A DNA stretch of 64,000 nt from Microbacterium esteraromaticum (GCF_028747645.1 NZ_CP118100.1:2852001-2916000); one strand, 5' to 3'. Numbered from the stretch's first letter, positions 1 through 8,397 are shown. Program-made: numbers and translations. The notes: a model not told the origin generated them from the sequence alone.

Positions 1-715
1 AGATGTGCATGACGGCCTCGTTGGCGCCACCGTGCAGTGGCCCCTTCAGCGCACCGATCGCACCGACGACGGCCGAGTACAGATCGCTCAGCGTCGAGGT
101 GATCACCCGGGCGGTGAAGGTCGAGGCGTTGAAGGAGTGCTCTGCGTACAGGATCATCGAGCGGTTGAACGCGTCGACGACGACCGGGTCGGGCTCTTCG
201 CCGAACGTGAGCCACAGGAAGTTCGCCGCGTAGTCGAGGTCGTCGCGCGGATCGATCATCGCCTGCCCACGGCGGCGACGCTGACCGTACGAGACGATCG
301 CCGGCAGCACGGCGAACAGCTGCAGGCTGCGCTGCAGGTTCTGCTCGGGGGTGCCGACGGCATCGAGCACATTGCCGGTGCCCGCGGTCTCGATCGCACC
401 GATGACGCTGACGGCGGTGCGCACCTCGTCCATCGGGTGCGCGTCGAGCGGCAGCGCGTCGATCGCCGCCTTCACCTTGGGCGGAAGCGCACGGTGCGCA
501 CGCTCGGTCGCGCGGAAGTCTGCCAGCTGTGCGGCCGTGGGCAGCTCGCCGTGCCACAGCAGGTAGGCGACCGCCTCGAACGGCTGGGTGGCCGCGAGCT
601 CCTGCACGGGATAGCCCCGATACAGCAGGCTGTTGGTCTCGGGATTGACCTTGCTGATCGCCGTCACATCGGCGACGACTCCGGCCAGCCCCTTCTTGAT
701 CTCGGTCTCGCTCAT
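1..715 (-). CDS. prpC: 2-methylcitrate synthase PrpC (5' part, cut by window edge)
   Basis: Condenses propionyl-CoA with oxaloacetate to 2-methylcitrate in the cytoplasmic methylcitrate cycle. About the first 238 residues lie in the window; the C-terminal third is outside it. The translation begins MSETEIKKGLAGVVADVT, then YRGYPVQELA and LLWHGELPT, typical of PrpC/citrate synthase 2. Close to the edge is PLHGGANEAVM, whose His is a catalytic residue of the citrate synthase fold. The ATG is preceded by GAGGGAG eight bases upstream. It is the distal gene of the GntR-prpD-prpB-prpC operon, 18 bases after prpB. PrpC rather than housekeeping GltA is inferred from the neighbours. Confidence 0.93.
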   Translation of the reverse strand, partial: MSETEIKKGLAGVVADVTAISKVNPETNSLLYRGYPVQELAATQPFEAVAYLLWHGELPTAAQLADFRATERAHRALPPKVKAAIDALPLDAHPMDEVRTAVSVIGAIETAGTGNVLDAVGTPEQNLQRSLQLFAVLPAIVSYGQRRRRGQAMIDPRDDLDYAANFLWLTFGEEPDPVVVDAFNRSMILYAEHSFNASTFTARVITSTLSDLYSAVVGAIGALKGPLHGGANEAVMHI

Positions 716-733
716 TCCGTCACTCCCTCGTGT

Positions 734-1633
734 TCAGCGATCGATGGTGAAGTTGAAGACGCCCGAGTCGAACCGGTTGTACGACTCGTAGTCGATCAGG
801 TCGTAGAGATCGGCGCGGTGCTGCATCTCGCCGAGCTTCGAGGTCAGGTGGCCCTCGTCGATCAACGTATCAAGGGCACGACCGGTCGCGCCCATCGCGA
901 TACGCAGCATCGACACCGGCCAGATGACGATGTTCACGCCGACGTCACGCAGCTGATCGACGCTGAACAGGTCGCTCTTGCCGAACTCGGTCATGTTCGC
1001 CAGGATCGGCACGTCGACGGCGGCGCGGATCGCGGCGAACTCGTCGAGCGAGCGCATCGCCTCGGGGAAGATCGCGTCGGCACCGGCATCCACCAGCGCC
1101 TTGGCGCGGTCCTTCGCCGCCTCCAGCCCATCGACGGCGGCGATGTCGGTGCGCGCCATGATGAGGAAGTTCTCGTCACGACGCGCATCGACGGCGGCGC
1201 GGATGCACTTGACCGCGGTGTCGGCGTCGACGACGGCCTTGCCGTCGAGATGCCCGCAGCGCTTGGGGTTGACCTGGTCCTCGATGTGGGCGCCGGCGAT
1301 ACCGGCATCCTCCATCGATTGGATCGTGCGCGCGACGTTCATCGGCTCGCCGAACCCGGTGTCGGCGTCGATGATGGTCGGCAGGTCGGTCATGCGCGAG
1401 ATCTGCTGCCCGCGACCGGCGACCTCGGTGAGCGTGGTCAAGCCGATGTCGGGCAGCCCGAGGTCGGCAGAGAGCACGGCGCCCGAGATGTAGACGCCCT
1501 CGAAGCCCTTCTGCTCGATCAGGCGTGCGCTGAGCGGGTTGAAGGCACCGGGAAAGCGCAGCAGCTCACCCGAGGCGAGGCGCTCGCGGAACGCCCGACG
1601 CTTCTCGTGCGCGGGAACGGTCGAGTACAGCAT
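734..1633 (-). CDS. prpB: Methylisocitrate lyase PrpB
   Basis: Cleaves 2-methylisocitrate to pyruvate and succinate, the last step of the methylcitrate cycle. At 299 residues it has the normal length for the ICL/PEP mutase superfamily enzyme. The family signature KRCGH is present in IEDQVNPKRCGHLDGK, and the Mg-binding stretch DADTGFGEP precedes it. The ATG sits directly behind a duplicated copy of the prpD 3' end, which supplies an AAGGGG ribosome site nine bases upstream. Without the insertion behind it, prpD and prpB would overlap as TGATG, so the two were probably translationally coupled before the insertion. Confidence 0.96.
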   Translation of the reverse strand: MLYSTVPAHEKRRAFRERLASGELLRFPGAFNPLSARLIEQKGFEGVYISGAVLSADLGLPDIGLTTLTEVAGRGQQISRMTDLPTIIDADTGFGEPMNVARTIQSMEDAGIAGAHIEDQVNPKRCGHLDGKAVVDADTAVKCIRAAVDARRDENFLIMARTDIAAVDGLEAAKDRAKALVDAGADAIFPEAMRSLDEFAAIRAAVDVPILANMTEFGKSDLFSVDQLRDVGVNIVIWPVSMLRIAMGATGRALDTLIDEGHLTSKLGEMQHRADLYDLIDYESYNRFDSGVFNFTIDR

Positions 1634-1649
1634 CAGAACAGCCCCTTCG
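1628..1649. repeat. 22-bp direct repeat, copy 1 (prpB side)
   Basis: The sequence CAGCATCAGAACAGCCCC followed by TTCG is identical at 1777-1798. This copy carries the prpB start codon and its ribosome site. Together the copies bound about 127 bases of foreign sequence, so the prpD/prpB junction has been duplicated around an insertion. Confidence 0.95.
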
Positions 1650-1674
1650 TTCGCTCGGTGTTCGCTCGCTCGAT

Positions 1675-1759
1675 GTTCGTAACTCCGGAGATTCTGGCGC
1701 CAGCGCCGCTCCTGGGCGAGATTCGGGCGAAATCGCGACGATTCTCCGGAGTTGTGAAC
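1675..1759. repeat. Palindromic element type A, copy 1
   Basis: Terminal inverted repeats GTTCGTAACTCCGGAGA and (read on the other strand) GTTCACAACTCCGGAGA match at 15 of 17 positions. The 51 bases between them are GC-rich with no coding potential that I can recognise. Matching arms occur at 42645-42661 and 43963-43979 around the IS30 element. This is a small non-autonomous repeat of MITE/REP type; its mobilising enzyme is not evident in the window. Confidence 0.8.
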
Positions 1760-1776
1760 GCGCAGCCCGGCAGGCT

Positions 1777-1798
1777 CAGCATCAGAACAGCCCCTTCG
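1777..1798. repeat. 22-bp direct repeat, copy 2 (prpD side)
   Basis: Partner of the copy at 1628-1649. It contains the prpD stop codon and its last residues (APKGLF). One copy therefore keeps the prpD end intact and the other keeps the prpB start intact. Confidence 0.95.
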
Positions 1799-3299
1799 GG
1801 GCGTCGGCGGATGCCAGCAGGCCGGGCTTCGCGATGATCGACAGCTCGGCGACCTCGTCCGCGGTCAGCTCGGGCAGGCGCTGGACGAGCTCGAGGAAGC
1901 GGTCGATCTCTGCCGGCTCGAGCACGGGCTCGGCGAGGATGCGGAACTTGTTGATGTAGTTCTCGCGGGCGAACGGGCGGGCCCCCAGCGGGTGGGCATC
2001 CGCGACGGCGATCTCGTCGATCACCTTCGTGCCGTCGTTCATCGTGATCTCGACGCGACCGCCGAAGGCCTTCTCGCTGATGTCGAGCGAGTGGTAGCGC
2101 CGCGTCCACTCGGCGTCCTCGACCGTGGTGATCTTGTGCCACAGCGCAACGGTGTCCTCACGGGCGGCCCGCTCGGGAGCGTACGAGTCGACGTGGTGCC
2201 AGGTGCCGTCCTGCAGCGCGACGGCGAAGATGTACGGGATCGAGTGGTCGAGGGTCTCGCGCGATGCCGTCGGGTCGTACTTCTGCGGGTCGTTCGCCCC
2301 CGAGCCGATCACGTAGTGGGTGTGGTGGCTGGTGTGCAGCACGACGCTGTCGATGGCCGAGGTGTCGATGCCCTCGCGGTGCAGCTTGCGGGCGAGGTCG
2401 ATCCACGCCTGCGCCTGGTACTCGGCCGAGTGCTCCTTGGTGTACGTGTCGAGGATGGCCCGCTTGGCCTCGCCGGCGGCCGGCAGCGGCACCTCGTAGG
2501 CCGCGTCGGGTCCGTCCAGCATCCACGCGATCACGCCGTCTTCGCCTTCGTAGATCGGCGACGGCGAGGTCTGACCGCGCATGGCGCGGTCGACGGCCTC
2601 GACAGCCATCTTGCCGGCGAAGGCCGGGGCGTGCGCCTTCCAGGTCGAGATCTCACCCTTGCGGCTCTGTCGGGTGGCGGTGGTGGTGTGCAGCGCCTGC
2701 GCGACGGCCTGGTAGATCGTCTCGGCGTCGAGGCCGAGCAGGGTGCCGATGCCGGCCGCGGCCGAGGGGCCGAGGTGGGCGACGTGGTCGATCTTGTGCT
2801 TGTGCAGGCAGATCGCCTTCACCAGGTCGACCTGGATCTCGTAGCCGGTGGCGAGTCCGCGCACCAGGGCGCGTCCGTCGCTGCCGACGTGCTGCGCGAC
2901 GGCCAGGATCGGGGGGATGTTGTCGCCGGGGTGCGAGTAGTCGGCGGCCAGGAACGTGTCGTGGTAGTCGAGCTCGCGCACGGCGACGCCGTTGGCCCAG
3001 GCGGCCCACTCGGGGCTGGTGCGGTGGTCGAGCTCAGCGCCGAAGACGGTGGCGCCCTTTCCGCCGGTCGAGACGGGGTGGGCGAAGGCCTGGGCCCGGG
3101 CGGCGTTGATGGGTGCGCGCGTGAGAGAGGCCGCGGCGACCGAGGCGTTGTCGATGATGCGGTTGATGATCATGTCGACGACGGCGGGCTCGACCTCGAC
3201 GGGGTCGGTGGCGACCTCGGCGATCTTCCAGGCGAGCTGTCCCTCGCGGGGCAGGTTCTCTTCGGAGCGGTAGACGCGAACAGGGTGGTTGACGGTCAT
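1782..3299 (-). CDS. prpD: 2-methylcitrate dehydratase PrpD
   Basis: Dehydrates 2-methylcitrate to 2-methyl-cis-aconitate (MmgE/PrpD family, cytoplasmic). The 505-residue length matches bacterial PrpD. Recognisable family stretches are [20 protein letters not shown] and [17 protein letters not shown] in the N-terminal helical domain, and [19 protein letters not shown] in the C-terminal half. Start ATG follows AAGGA five bases upstream and overlaps the stop of the GntR gene by four bases (ATGA), so the two are coupled. The reading frame ends at the second 22-bp repeat. Assignment as PrpD rests on family sequence plus the adjacent prpB and prpC. Confidence 0.96.
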   Translation of the reverse strand: MTVNHPVRVYRSEENLPREGQLAWKIAEVATDPVEVEPAVVDMIINRIIDNASVAAASLTRAPINAARAQAFAHPVSTGGKGATVFGAELDHRTSPEWAAWANGVAVRELDYHDTFLAADYSHPGDNIPPILAVAQHVGSDGRALVRGLATGYEIQVDLVKAICLHKHKIDHVAHLGPSAAAGIGTLLGLDAETIYQAVAQALHTTTATRQSRKGEISTWKAHAPAFAGKMAVEAVDRAMRGQTSPSPIYEGEDGVIAWMLDGPDAAYEVPLPAAGEAKRAILDTYTKEHSAEYQAQAWIDLARKLHREGIDTSAIDSVVLHTSHHTHYVIGSGANDPQKYDPTASRETLDHSIPYIFAVALQDGTWHHVDSYAPERAAREDTVALWHKITTVEDAEWTRRYHSLDISEKAFGGRVEITMNDGTKVIDEIAVADAHPLGARPFARENYINKFRILAEPVLEPAEIDRFLELVQRLPELTADEVAELSIIAKPGLLASADAPKGLF

Positions 3300-3961
3300 C
3301 GTGTTCCTTCCGGGGACTCGAGCGATTCGAGGATGCTGTCGAGAGCGTTGTGCAGGTGGACGTGGGTGGCGTGGGCGGCGAGTTCGGCGTCGCGGGATGC
3401 CAGGGCGCGGGCGATCAGGTGGTGCTCGCCGGCGGATGCGGCCAGCCGCTCGGGCTTGTCGCGCGCCATGCGCCGCACGCGCACGAGGTGGGTGCGCACG
3501 GTGCGCAGCGCCGAGCTGAGGTAGTCGTTGCCGACGGCGGCGTCGAGCGCGGCGTCGAAGCGCGCGATCAGGGCGTAGTACGCGTCACGACCCTCGGGGC
3601 GGTCGAGGTCGACACGGGCGAACTCGTCGGCGAGCTCGCGGAACAGCACGGCGTCGCCGCGCATGGCCGCGAGTCGCGCCGAGGTCTCTTCGAGTGCGCG
3701 GCGGATCTCGAACAGCGATCGGATGTCGTCGGCGTCGAGATCGGCGACGACGGTGACTCGCGGCGATTGCTGCACGGCGAGCCCTTCGGCGGCGAGTCGG
3801 CGCAGCGCCTCGCGCATGGGCGTGCGGCTCACTCCGAGGCGCGCCGCCTGTTCGACTTCGGCGAGCACGGCACCGGCGGGAAGGATGCCGGACTGGATCT
3901 CATCGAGCAGCACCGCGTAGGCGCGGTCGCTGGCGCGAAGAGACTCAACAGTGGTGCTCAC
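3296..3961 (-). CDS. GntR-family (FCD) regulator of the prp operon
   Basis: DNA-binding repressor or activator of FadR/FCD type, 221 residues. The winged helix lies at about residues 10-75 ([22 protein letters not shown]), followed by an all-helical FCD effector domain. It starts with GTG, which lies six bases after a TACGCT box, so the message is probably leaderless. It is first in the operon and overlaps prpD by four bases, so it is probably autoregulated. The ligand is presumably a methylcitrate-cycle intermediate; this is inference from context. It is unlike the PrpR regulators of mycobacteria or enterobacteria. Confidence 0.85.
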   Translation of the reverse strand: MSTTVESLRASDRAYAVLLDEIQSGILPAGAVLAEVEQAARLGVSRTPMREALRRLAAEGLAVQQSPRVTVVADLDADDIRSLFEIRRALEETSARLAAMRGDAVLFRELADEFARVDLDRPEGRDAYYALIARFDAALDAAVGNDYLSSALRTVRTHLVRVRRMARDKPERLAASAGEHHLIARALASRDAELAAHATHVHLHNALDSILESLESPEGTR

Positions 3962-3967
3962 GGGATC

Positions 3968-4030
3968 AGCGTATACACAAACACGCGCTGATACCAGCTT
4001 TGTTCACCGATCAGCCCACTTGCGTATACA
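3968..4030 (-). promoter_or_regulatory. Putative promoter and operator of the prp operon
   Basis: A TACGCT -10 box (3973 to 3968) lies six bases from the GTG start. Two identical GCGTATACA motifs at 3969-3977 and 4022-4030, each containing the palindrome GTATAC, are 53 bases apart. The proximal one overlaps the -10 box, as expected of an autoregulatory GntR site. No convincing -35 was seen. Confidence 0.5.
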
Positions 4031-4085
4031 TAACCGGGGTGCGGCGGGCGCTGGCGCATCCCTACGACTTTCTGCGATCCGGGGG

Positions 4086-4150
4086 TTGCGCTCCCACTAC
4101 TCAGCGGTACTATGTAGTGGTAGTCAGTATCACTGAGTAGTACACGGAGG
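4086..4150 (+). promoter_or_regulatory. PadR promoter, operator and ribosome site
   Basis: TTGCGC (4086-4091), a 16-base spacer and TACTAT (4108-4113) form a good promoter. A perfect 9-base inverted repeat, ACTACTCAG (4096-4104) and CTGAGTAGT (4133-4141), brackets the -10 box and start point, matching PadR autorepression. CGGAGG at 4145-4150 is the ribosome site. Confidence 0.7.
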
Positions 4151-4156
4151 TGCCGG

Positions 4157-4486
4157 ATGGGCAGACAGATGACAGAGATGCTCAAAGGCACCCTCGAGGG
4201 CATCGTGCTCGCCCTGCTCGTCGACCGACCGGCATACGGGTACGAGATCACGGCGCAACTGCGCGACCGCGGCTTCGCCGACATCGCCGAGGGCACCGTG
4301 TACGCACTGCTCGTACGCATCGAGCAGAAGGGCTTCGTCGACGTCGCGAAGGTGCCGAGCGAGAAGGGCCCGCCCCGCAAGGTGTACACGCTCAATGCGA
4401 GCGGCACCGCCGAACTGAACGAGTTCTGGATGACCTGGAGCTTCATCTCCGACCGGATCGCAGAGCTCCGCACGAAGGGAGAATGA
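4157..4486 (+). CDS. PadR-family transcriptional regulator
   Basis: Small winged-helix repressor of 109 residues. The PadR hallmark is seen in LLVDRPAYGYEITAQL, then EGTVYALLVRIEQKGF (recognition helix and wing) and RKVYTLNASG. It is the first gene of a four-gene operon with a DUF1048 protein and an ABC-2 exporter; PadR regulators of the LmrR type commonly control drug exporters they sit beside. It probably binds the inverted repeat in its own promoter and is released by the exported compound (inference). The start is fixed by CGGAGG seven bases upstream. Confidence 0.92.
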   Translation: MGRQMTEMLKGTLEGIVLALLVDRPAYGYEITAQLRDRGFADIAEGTVYALLVRIEQKGFVDVAKVPSEKGPPRKVYTLNASGTAELNEFWMTWSFISDRIAELRTKGE

Positions 4487-4487
4487 C

Positions 4488-4859
4488 ATGGCAGCGAAGT
4501 GGATCGAAGCGGTCACCGGACCGCTCGAACAGAAGAGGAACTACCGACAGGCGAAGGCGCGCATGGACGCGCTGCCCGAGCCCTACCGCGTTACTGCGAC
4601 CGCGCTGACGCGGTACCTCATGTACTACGGCGGCGTCACCGATGGCGACACCCTGGTGCAGATGTTCGTCGACCTCGCCGACCTGTGGGAACGCGCCGCA
4701 CTCGACGCAACGCCGGTGTCGGCGATCACCGGAGAGGACCCCGTCGAGTTCGCCGAGTCGTTCGCCCAGGCGTACACCGGCAAGCGGTGGATCGACAAGG
4801 AGCGTCAGCGCCTGATCGATGCCGTCGAGGCGGCCACGCGTGCCCAGGAGTCGTCGTGA
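4488..4859 (+). CDS. DUF1048 domain protein
   Basis: A 123-residue helical cytoplasmic protein matching DUF1048, which is regularly found between PadR regulators and ABC exporters; its function is unknown. The first half has a basic helix (LEQKRNYRQAKARMDALPEPYR), the middle TRYLMYYGGVTDGDTLVQMFVDL, and the C-terminal part a second helix pair ending KRWIDKERQRLIDAVEAA. It begins two bases after the PadR stop and overlaps the ATPase start by four bases (GTGA), so the operon is tightly coupled. No membrane segment or signal peptide is present. Confidence 0.85.
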   Translation: MAAKWIEAVTGPLEQKRNYRQAKARMDALPEPYRVTATALTRYLMYYGGVTDGDTLVQMFVDLADLWERAALDATPVSAITGEDPVEFAESFAQAYTGKRWIDKERQRLIDAVEAATRAQESS

Positions 4860-5653
4860 ACGCCGTGCACGCCGATCCGCGAGCGATCGACGTACGCGGC
4901 ATCCGCAAGTCCTTCGGCGCACACGACGTGCTGCGCGGCGTCGACTTCGCCGTCGACCGCGGCAGCGTCTTCGCGCTGCTCGGGTCGAACGGCGCCGGGA
5001 AGACGACAATGGTGCGCACCCTCTCGACTCTGCTCGCAGCGGATGCCGGTAGCGCCCACGTGCAGGGGATGGACGTGCACGAGAAGGGCGCCCAGGTGCG
5101 CGAGGTCATCAGCCTCACGGGGCAGTTCGCCGCCGTCGACGACGTGCTCACCGGACGCGAGAACCTCGTTCTGGTGGGGCGGCTGCGTCACTTCACAGCC
5201 CCGGGTGACACGGCGGATGCCCTGCTGGCCAGGTTCGGCCTGACCGAGGCGGGCTCGCGACGCGCGGGAACGTATTCGGGCGGGATGCGACGTCGGCTCG
5301 ACATCGCGATGAGTCTCGTCGGGCATCCGCAGGTCGTCTTCCTCGATGAGCCGACCACAGGGCTCGATCCCGAGGCCAGACAGGAGGTGTGGGCCGTGGT
5401 CGAGGAACTCGTGCGCGGCGGCACAACCGTGATGCTGACGACGCAGTACCTCGATGAGGCCGAACGGCTCGCCGACCGCATCGCGATCCTGCACGAGGGG
5501 CGCATCATCGCCAACGGCACGGTCGCCGAGCTCAAGCAGTTGTTGCCGCCCACACGAGTGGAGTACGTCAAGCGGCAACCGACACTCGAAGAGGTCTTCC
5601 TCGCGCTGGTCGGTCCGTCGACCAGCGACGCTGAGAGGAGCGATGCCGCATGA
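4856..5653 (+). CDS. ABC transporter ATPase (DrrA-type exporter)
   Basis: Nucleotide-binding subunit of a two-component ABC-2 exporter, 265 residues. Walker A GSNGAGKTT, the signature YSGGMRRRLD, Walker B VVFLDEPTTGLD and the switch region TTQYLDEAERLADR are all intact. The C-terminal part (TLEEVFLAL) is the usual tail of DrrA-like proteins. GTG start overlaps the DUF1048 stop (GTGA), and its stop overlaps the permease start (ATGA). The substrate is unknown; antibiotics or lipids are usual for this family. Its partner permease is interrupted, so export may be lost. Confidence 0.93.
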   Translation: MNAVHADPRAIDVRGIRKSFGAHDVLRGVDFAVDRGSVFALLGSNGAGKTTMVRTLSTLLAADAGSAHVQGMDVHEKGAQVREVISLTGQFAAVDDVLTGRENLVLVGRLRHFTAPGDTADALLARFGLTEAGSRRAGTYSGGMRRRLDIAMSLVGHPQVVFLDEPTTGLDPEARQEVWAVVEELVRGGTTVMLTTQYLDEAERLADRIAILHEGRIIANGTVAELKQLLPPTRVEYVKRQPTLEEVFLALVGPSTSDAERSDAA

Positions 5654-6417
5654 GCACGCACGTGCTCGCCGATACGGCGAGCCTCACCGGTCGGTCGCTG
5701 CGCCACATCCTGCGCAGTGCCGACACCGTCATCACAACGGCAGTCACACCGATCGCCCTGCTGGTGCTTTTCGTGTTCGTGTTCGGCGGGGCCCTGCGGC
5801 AGAGCATCGGCGATGCCGCGTACATCGACTACCTGCTCCCCGGCATTCTGCTGATCACGATCGCCTCGGGGATCGCCTACACGGCGTTCCGCCTGTTCAC
5901 CGATCTGCAGGGCGGCGTCTTCGAGCGATTCCACTCCATGCCGATCTCCCGCTCGAGCATCCTGTGGGCTCATGTGCTGACATCCCTCGTGGCGAACGCC
6001 ATGACCCTGGCCATCGTGTTCGGCGCGGCTCTACTGATGGGCTTCCGTACATCGGCGAGTGTGTGGGCATGGCTGGCCGTCATCGGCATCCTCGCTCTGT
6101 TCACGCTCGCGCTGACCTGGCTCGCCGTCATCGCAGGGCTGTCGGCGAAGACGGTCGACGGGGCGAGCGCGTTCTCGTATCCGCTGATCTTCTTGCCGTT
6201 CATCAGTTCAGCGTTCGTGCCGACCGACACCATGCCGGGACCGGTGCGGTGGTTCGCCGAGCACTAGCCGGTCACATCCATCGTGAACTCCATCCAGGCG
6301 CTGTTCGCGCAGCAGCCGGTGGGAGCCGACCTCTGGGTCGCGCTGGCCTGGTGCCTCGGCATCCTGATCATCGCCTACGTCGTGGCGATGCGGGTGTATC
6401 GCCGGCGCATCGGATGA
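5650..6417 (+). pseudogene. ABC-2 permease with in-frame amber stop
   Basis: Membrane subunit partnering the ATPase (DrrB-like). Translation from ATG reads 205 residues and stops at TAG (6265-6267), but the same frame continues for 49 more codons to TGA at 6415-6417. The continuation is normal family sequence: after WFAEH comes PVTSIVNSIQALFAQQPVG, then a last hydrophobic helix ALAWCLGILIIAYVVAM and the basic end RVYRRRIG. ABC-2 permeases usually have EHQP here, so a CAG-to-TAG change is the simplest explanation. The 255-residue full length is normal; the truncated product lacks its sixth membrane segment. A sequencing error is possible. Confidence 0.85.
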
Positions 6418-6475
6418 CGGCCGCGGGGCGAGTGCCAGCCCCCGCACCTCGCGACCCGTCGCGGGGTACGGGGGC

Positions 6476-6481
6476 TAGCAT
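6476..6481 (+). promoter_or_regulatory. -10 box of a leaderless promoter (TAGCAT)
   Basis: TAGCAT ends six bases before the ATG at 6488. The same box-to-start spacing recurs at many genes in this window and selects this ATG over the GTG just upstream. Confidence 0.5.
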
Positions 6482-6487
6482 GACGTG

Positions 6488-7002
6488 ATGCCGCCCGACC
6501 ATCAGCGTTCGAGAGCCGTGAGGTCGGCGATCATCGCGATCGCCGGTGCCGGCGCGCTGGTGCTCGTGCTGTGGGTCGTCACGCTGTTCCTGCCCGACCC
6601 TCGACCCGCGACGCTCGAGGCCGCGACCGCAACCGTGACCTCGCACCTCGATCGGATAGAGGACACCATCCCCGAGGAGGTCGTACAGGGTCGCTCGGAG
6701 CGTATCGCTCCGCTGCCGTGCCCCCTGGAGGAATCGGGCCCCAGGTGAAGGTGCAGCGCGTCATCGACGTCGATTCGCACCTCGATCGGGCGCGGTGGGC
6801 CGCGGACCTCAGCCACGAGCTCGCGAAGCAGGAGGGGTGGGTGATGCGCGTCACGACGCAGGGCGCCACGGATGCCCGCGATGACCTGCGCATCCGCATC
6901 GTGTCTCCCGACCTGACCATCGTGAACATGATCGCCAGCGACGCCGCCGGCGCAGCGCGGATCACGATGCACGCCACCAGCGAGTGCACGCAGCCTGGTT
7001 GA
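6488..7002 (+). pseudogene. Small membrane-anchored protein with a one-base frameshift
   Basis: Unrecognised gene. The first frame encodes a basic N-terminus, one hydrophobic anchor (AIIAIAGAGALVLVLWVVTLFL) and an extracytoplasmic segment ending LPCPLEESGPR, then a stop at 6746-6748. Adding one C to the CCCC run at 6739-6742 turns this into SGPQVKVQRVIDVDS and continues to the stop at 7000-7002, giving about 171 residues with good actinobacterial codon use and a second Cys (SECTQPG) that could pair with the first. The two pieces are therefore one gene, broken by a base loss or a homopolymer sequencing error. Confidence 0.6.
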
Positions 7003-7047
7003 GTGGGCGGATGCCGGTTCGGCGGCCTCGATGTCGGTGGCCTCTCT

Positions 7048-7053
7048 CATACT
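7048..7053 (+). promoter_or_regulatory. -10 box of a leaderless promoter (CATACT)
   Basis: CATACT ends six bases before the ATG of the HNH protein, and no ribosome site precedes that ATG. This decides the start at 7060 instead of codons further upstream in frame. Confidence 0.5.
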
Positions 7054-7059
7054 GGATCC

Positions 7060-8397
7060 ATGACGGCGCTGATGGATGCCTCACGAGAGCAGGTGGCCAC
7101 GCTCGACGAGCTGGTCGACCTGGCTGTGGACATGCAGCGCTCGATAGCCGCGATGCAGGCAGGACTCGACGGCGTGCTCGCGCTCGCGTCGCGATGGGCG
7201 CTGAGCGCCGCCGGCGACGCGGATGAGGCCGACATCACGCTCCGCACGGTCGCGGCCGAACTCGGTGCGGCGCTCCGAGTATCCGATCGCACGGTGCAAC
7301 GGCGCATGGGCGACGCCGAACTCAAGGTCGACCGGTTCCCGGCGGTGTGGCAGGCACAGGGCACGGGGCGGATCAGCGCAGCGCACGCGCGTGTGATCAT
7401 CGACGCCGGCGCCCACCTCGACGACGCGGCGTCGCGCGACGCCTACGCCGCGCGCGTGCTGGAGTTCGCCGAAGAGGAGTCCCCGAATCGCGTACGGGCG
7501 ATCGCCGCGCGAATCGCCGAGCAGTACCAGCCGCGCCCGCTGGAGGAACGGCATGCGGATGCCCGCGAGATACGCTCCGTCTGGGTGAAGGACGCCGATG
7601 ACGGCATGGCCGAACTGGGCGTCTTCGGTCCCGCCGCCCTCGTGCACGGCGCATTCGAACGCCTCACGCGCATGGCCGCGACCGACACCGAACCAAACTC
7701 GGCGCCCGGGGCTGCTCCGGACCCCGACGCGCGCACGGTCGCGCACAAGCGCGCCGACCTCGCGCTGGATCTGCTGCTGACCGGTGCCCCGGCGGGGCAT
7801 GACACCGCCGAAGGGATGCTGGGCGCGATCGCCCCGCACGTGTCCGTCACCGTCCCCGTGACCACGCTGCTGGGCGCAGAGGGCATAAGCACTCCCCCGG
7901 CAGCGCTGGATGGCCGCGCTCCGATCGACAGCGACACCGCACGGCGACTGGCCGGAGCGGTGACCGGATGGGATCGCATCCTCACTCACCCGATCACGGG
8001 AGCGATCCTCGCAGTGGATCGGTACCGCCCGACCGCGTCGATGCGCCGACAGTTGCAGGCGAGAGACCAGCGCTGCCGCTTCCTGACCTGCGGCATGCCC
8101 TCTCGCGAGAACGACCTCGACCACACGGTCGATGCGGCGCTCGGCGGCGCCACCGAAGAGAACAACCTCGGCGGACTCTGCCGCCGGCACCACGTGCTCA
8201 AGCATCATTCGCCCTGGCACGTCGAACAGCTCGGCGGTGGCCTCTTGGAGTGGACCAGCCCCACCGGCCGCACCTACATCGACAAACCGCCACCCCAGAA
8301 CACGGTCAGATTCGCGGAGGACGGCGAGGAATCGAGTGCCCGTCCCGGCGCAGACCCCTGGGCTCACGTGCCCGCGCAGCTACTGGCGCCTTTCTGA
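7060..8397 (+). CDS. DUF222 / HNH endonuclease-motif protein
   Basis: A 445-residue protein of the actinobacterial DUF222-HNH (13E12 repeat) group. The DUF222 region covers roughly residues 10-310, and the C-terminal HNH motif about 335-390: CRFLTCGMPSRENDLDHTVD, then GGLCRRHHVLKHH, with Cys pairs for zinc and the His-Asn-His catalytic residues. Members are abundant in Microbacteriaceae genomes in many divergent copies; a nuclease activity is predicted from the motif but the biological role is unsettled. It stands alone, with its own leaderless promoter. No defence or mobile gene adjoins it. Confidence 0.88.
   Translation: MTALMDASREQVATLDELVDLAVDMQRSIAAMQAGLDGVLALASRWALSAAGDADEADITLRTVAAELGAALRVSDRTVQRRMGDAELKVDRFPAVWQAQGTGRISAAHARVIIDAGAHLDDAASRDAYAARVLEFAEEESPNRVRAIAARIAEQYQPRPLEERHADAREIRSVWVKDADDGMAELGVFGPAALVHGAFERLTRMAATDTEPNSAPGAAPDPDARTVAHKRADLALDLLLTGAPAGHDTAEGMLGAIAPHVSVTVPVTTLLGAEGISTPPAALDGRAPIDSDTARRLAGAVTGWDRILTHPITGAILAVDRYRPTASMRRQLQARDQRCRFLTCGMPSRENDLDHTVDAALGGATEENNLGGLCRRHHVLKHHSPWHVEQLGGGLLEWTSPTGRTYIDKPPPQNTVRFAEDGEESSARPGADPWAHVPAQLLAPF

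Noticed and set aside
5..1837. Long open frame on the plus strand opposite prpC/prpB
   Set aside because: It is antisense to well-recognised genes, Arg/Val/Asp-rich without any domain, and its openness follows from the GC-skewed codon use of the real genes.
1633..2142. Extra minus-strand gene between prpB and prpD
   Set aside because: It is an out-of-frame reading of the prpD 3' end extended through the insertion; it ends in the duplicated 22-bp repeat and has no own start signals.
1..3961. Functional link between the methylcitrate operon and the fucose genes
   Set aside because: The fucose route encoded here is the oxidative one ending in pyruvate and lactate, not the propanediol/propionyl-CoA route, and the operators are different.
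7060..8397. Phage defence nuclease
   Set aside because: DUF222/HNH proteins are scattered in many copies in these genomes and nothing next to this one belongs to a defence system.
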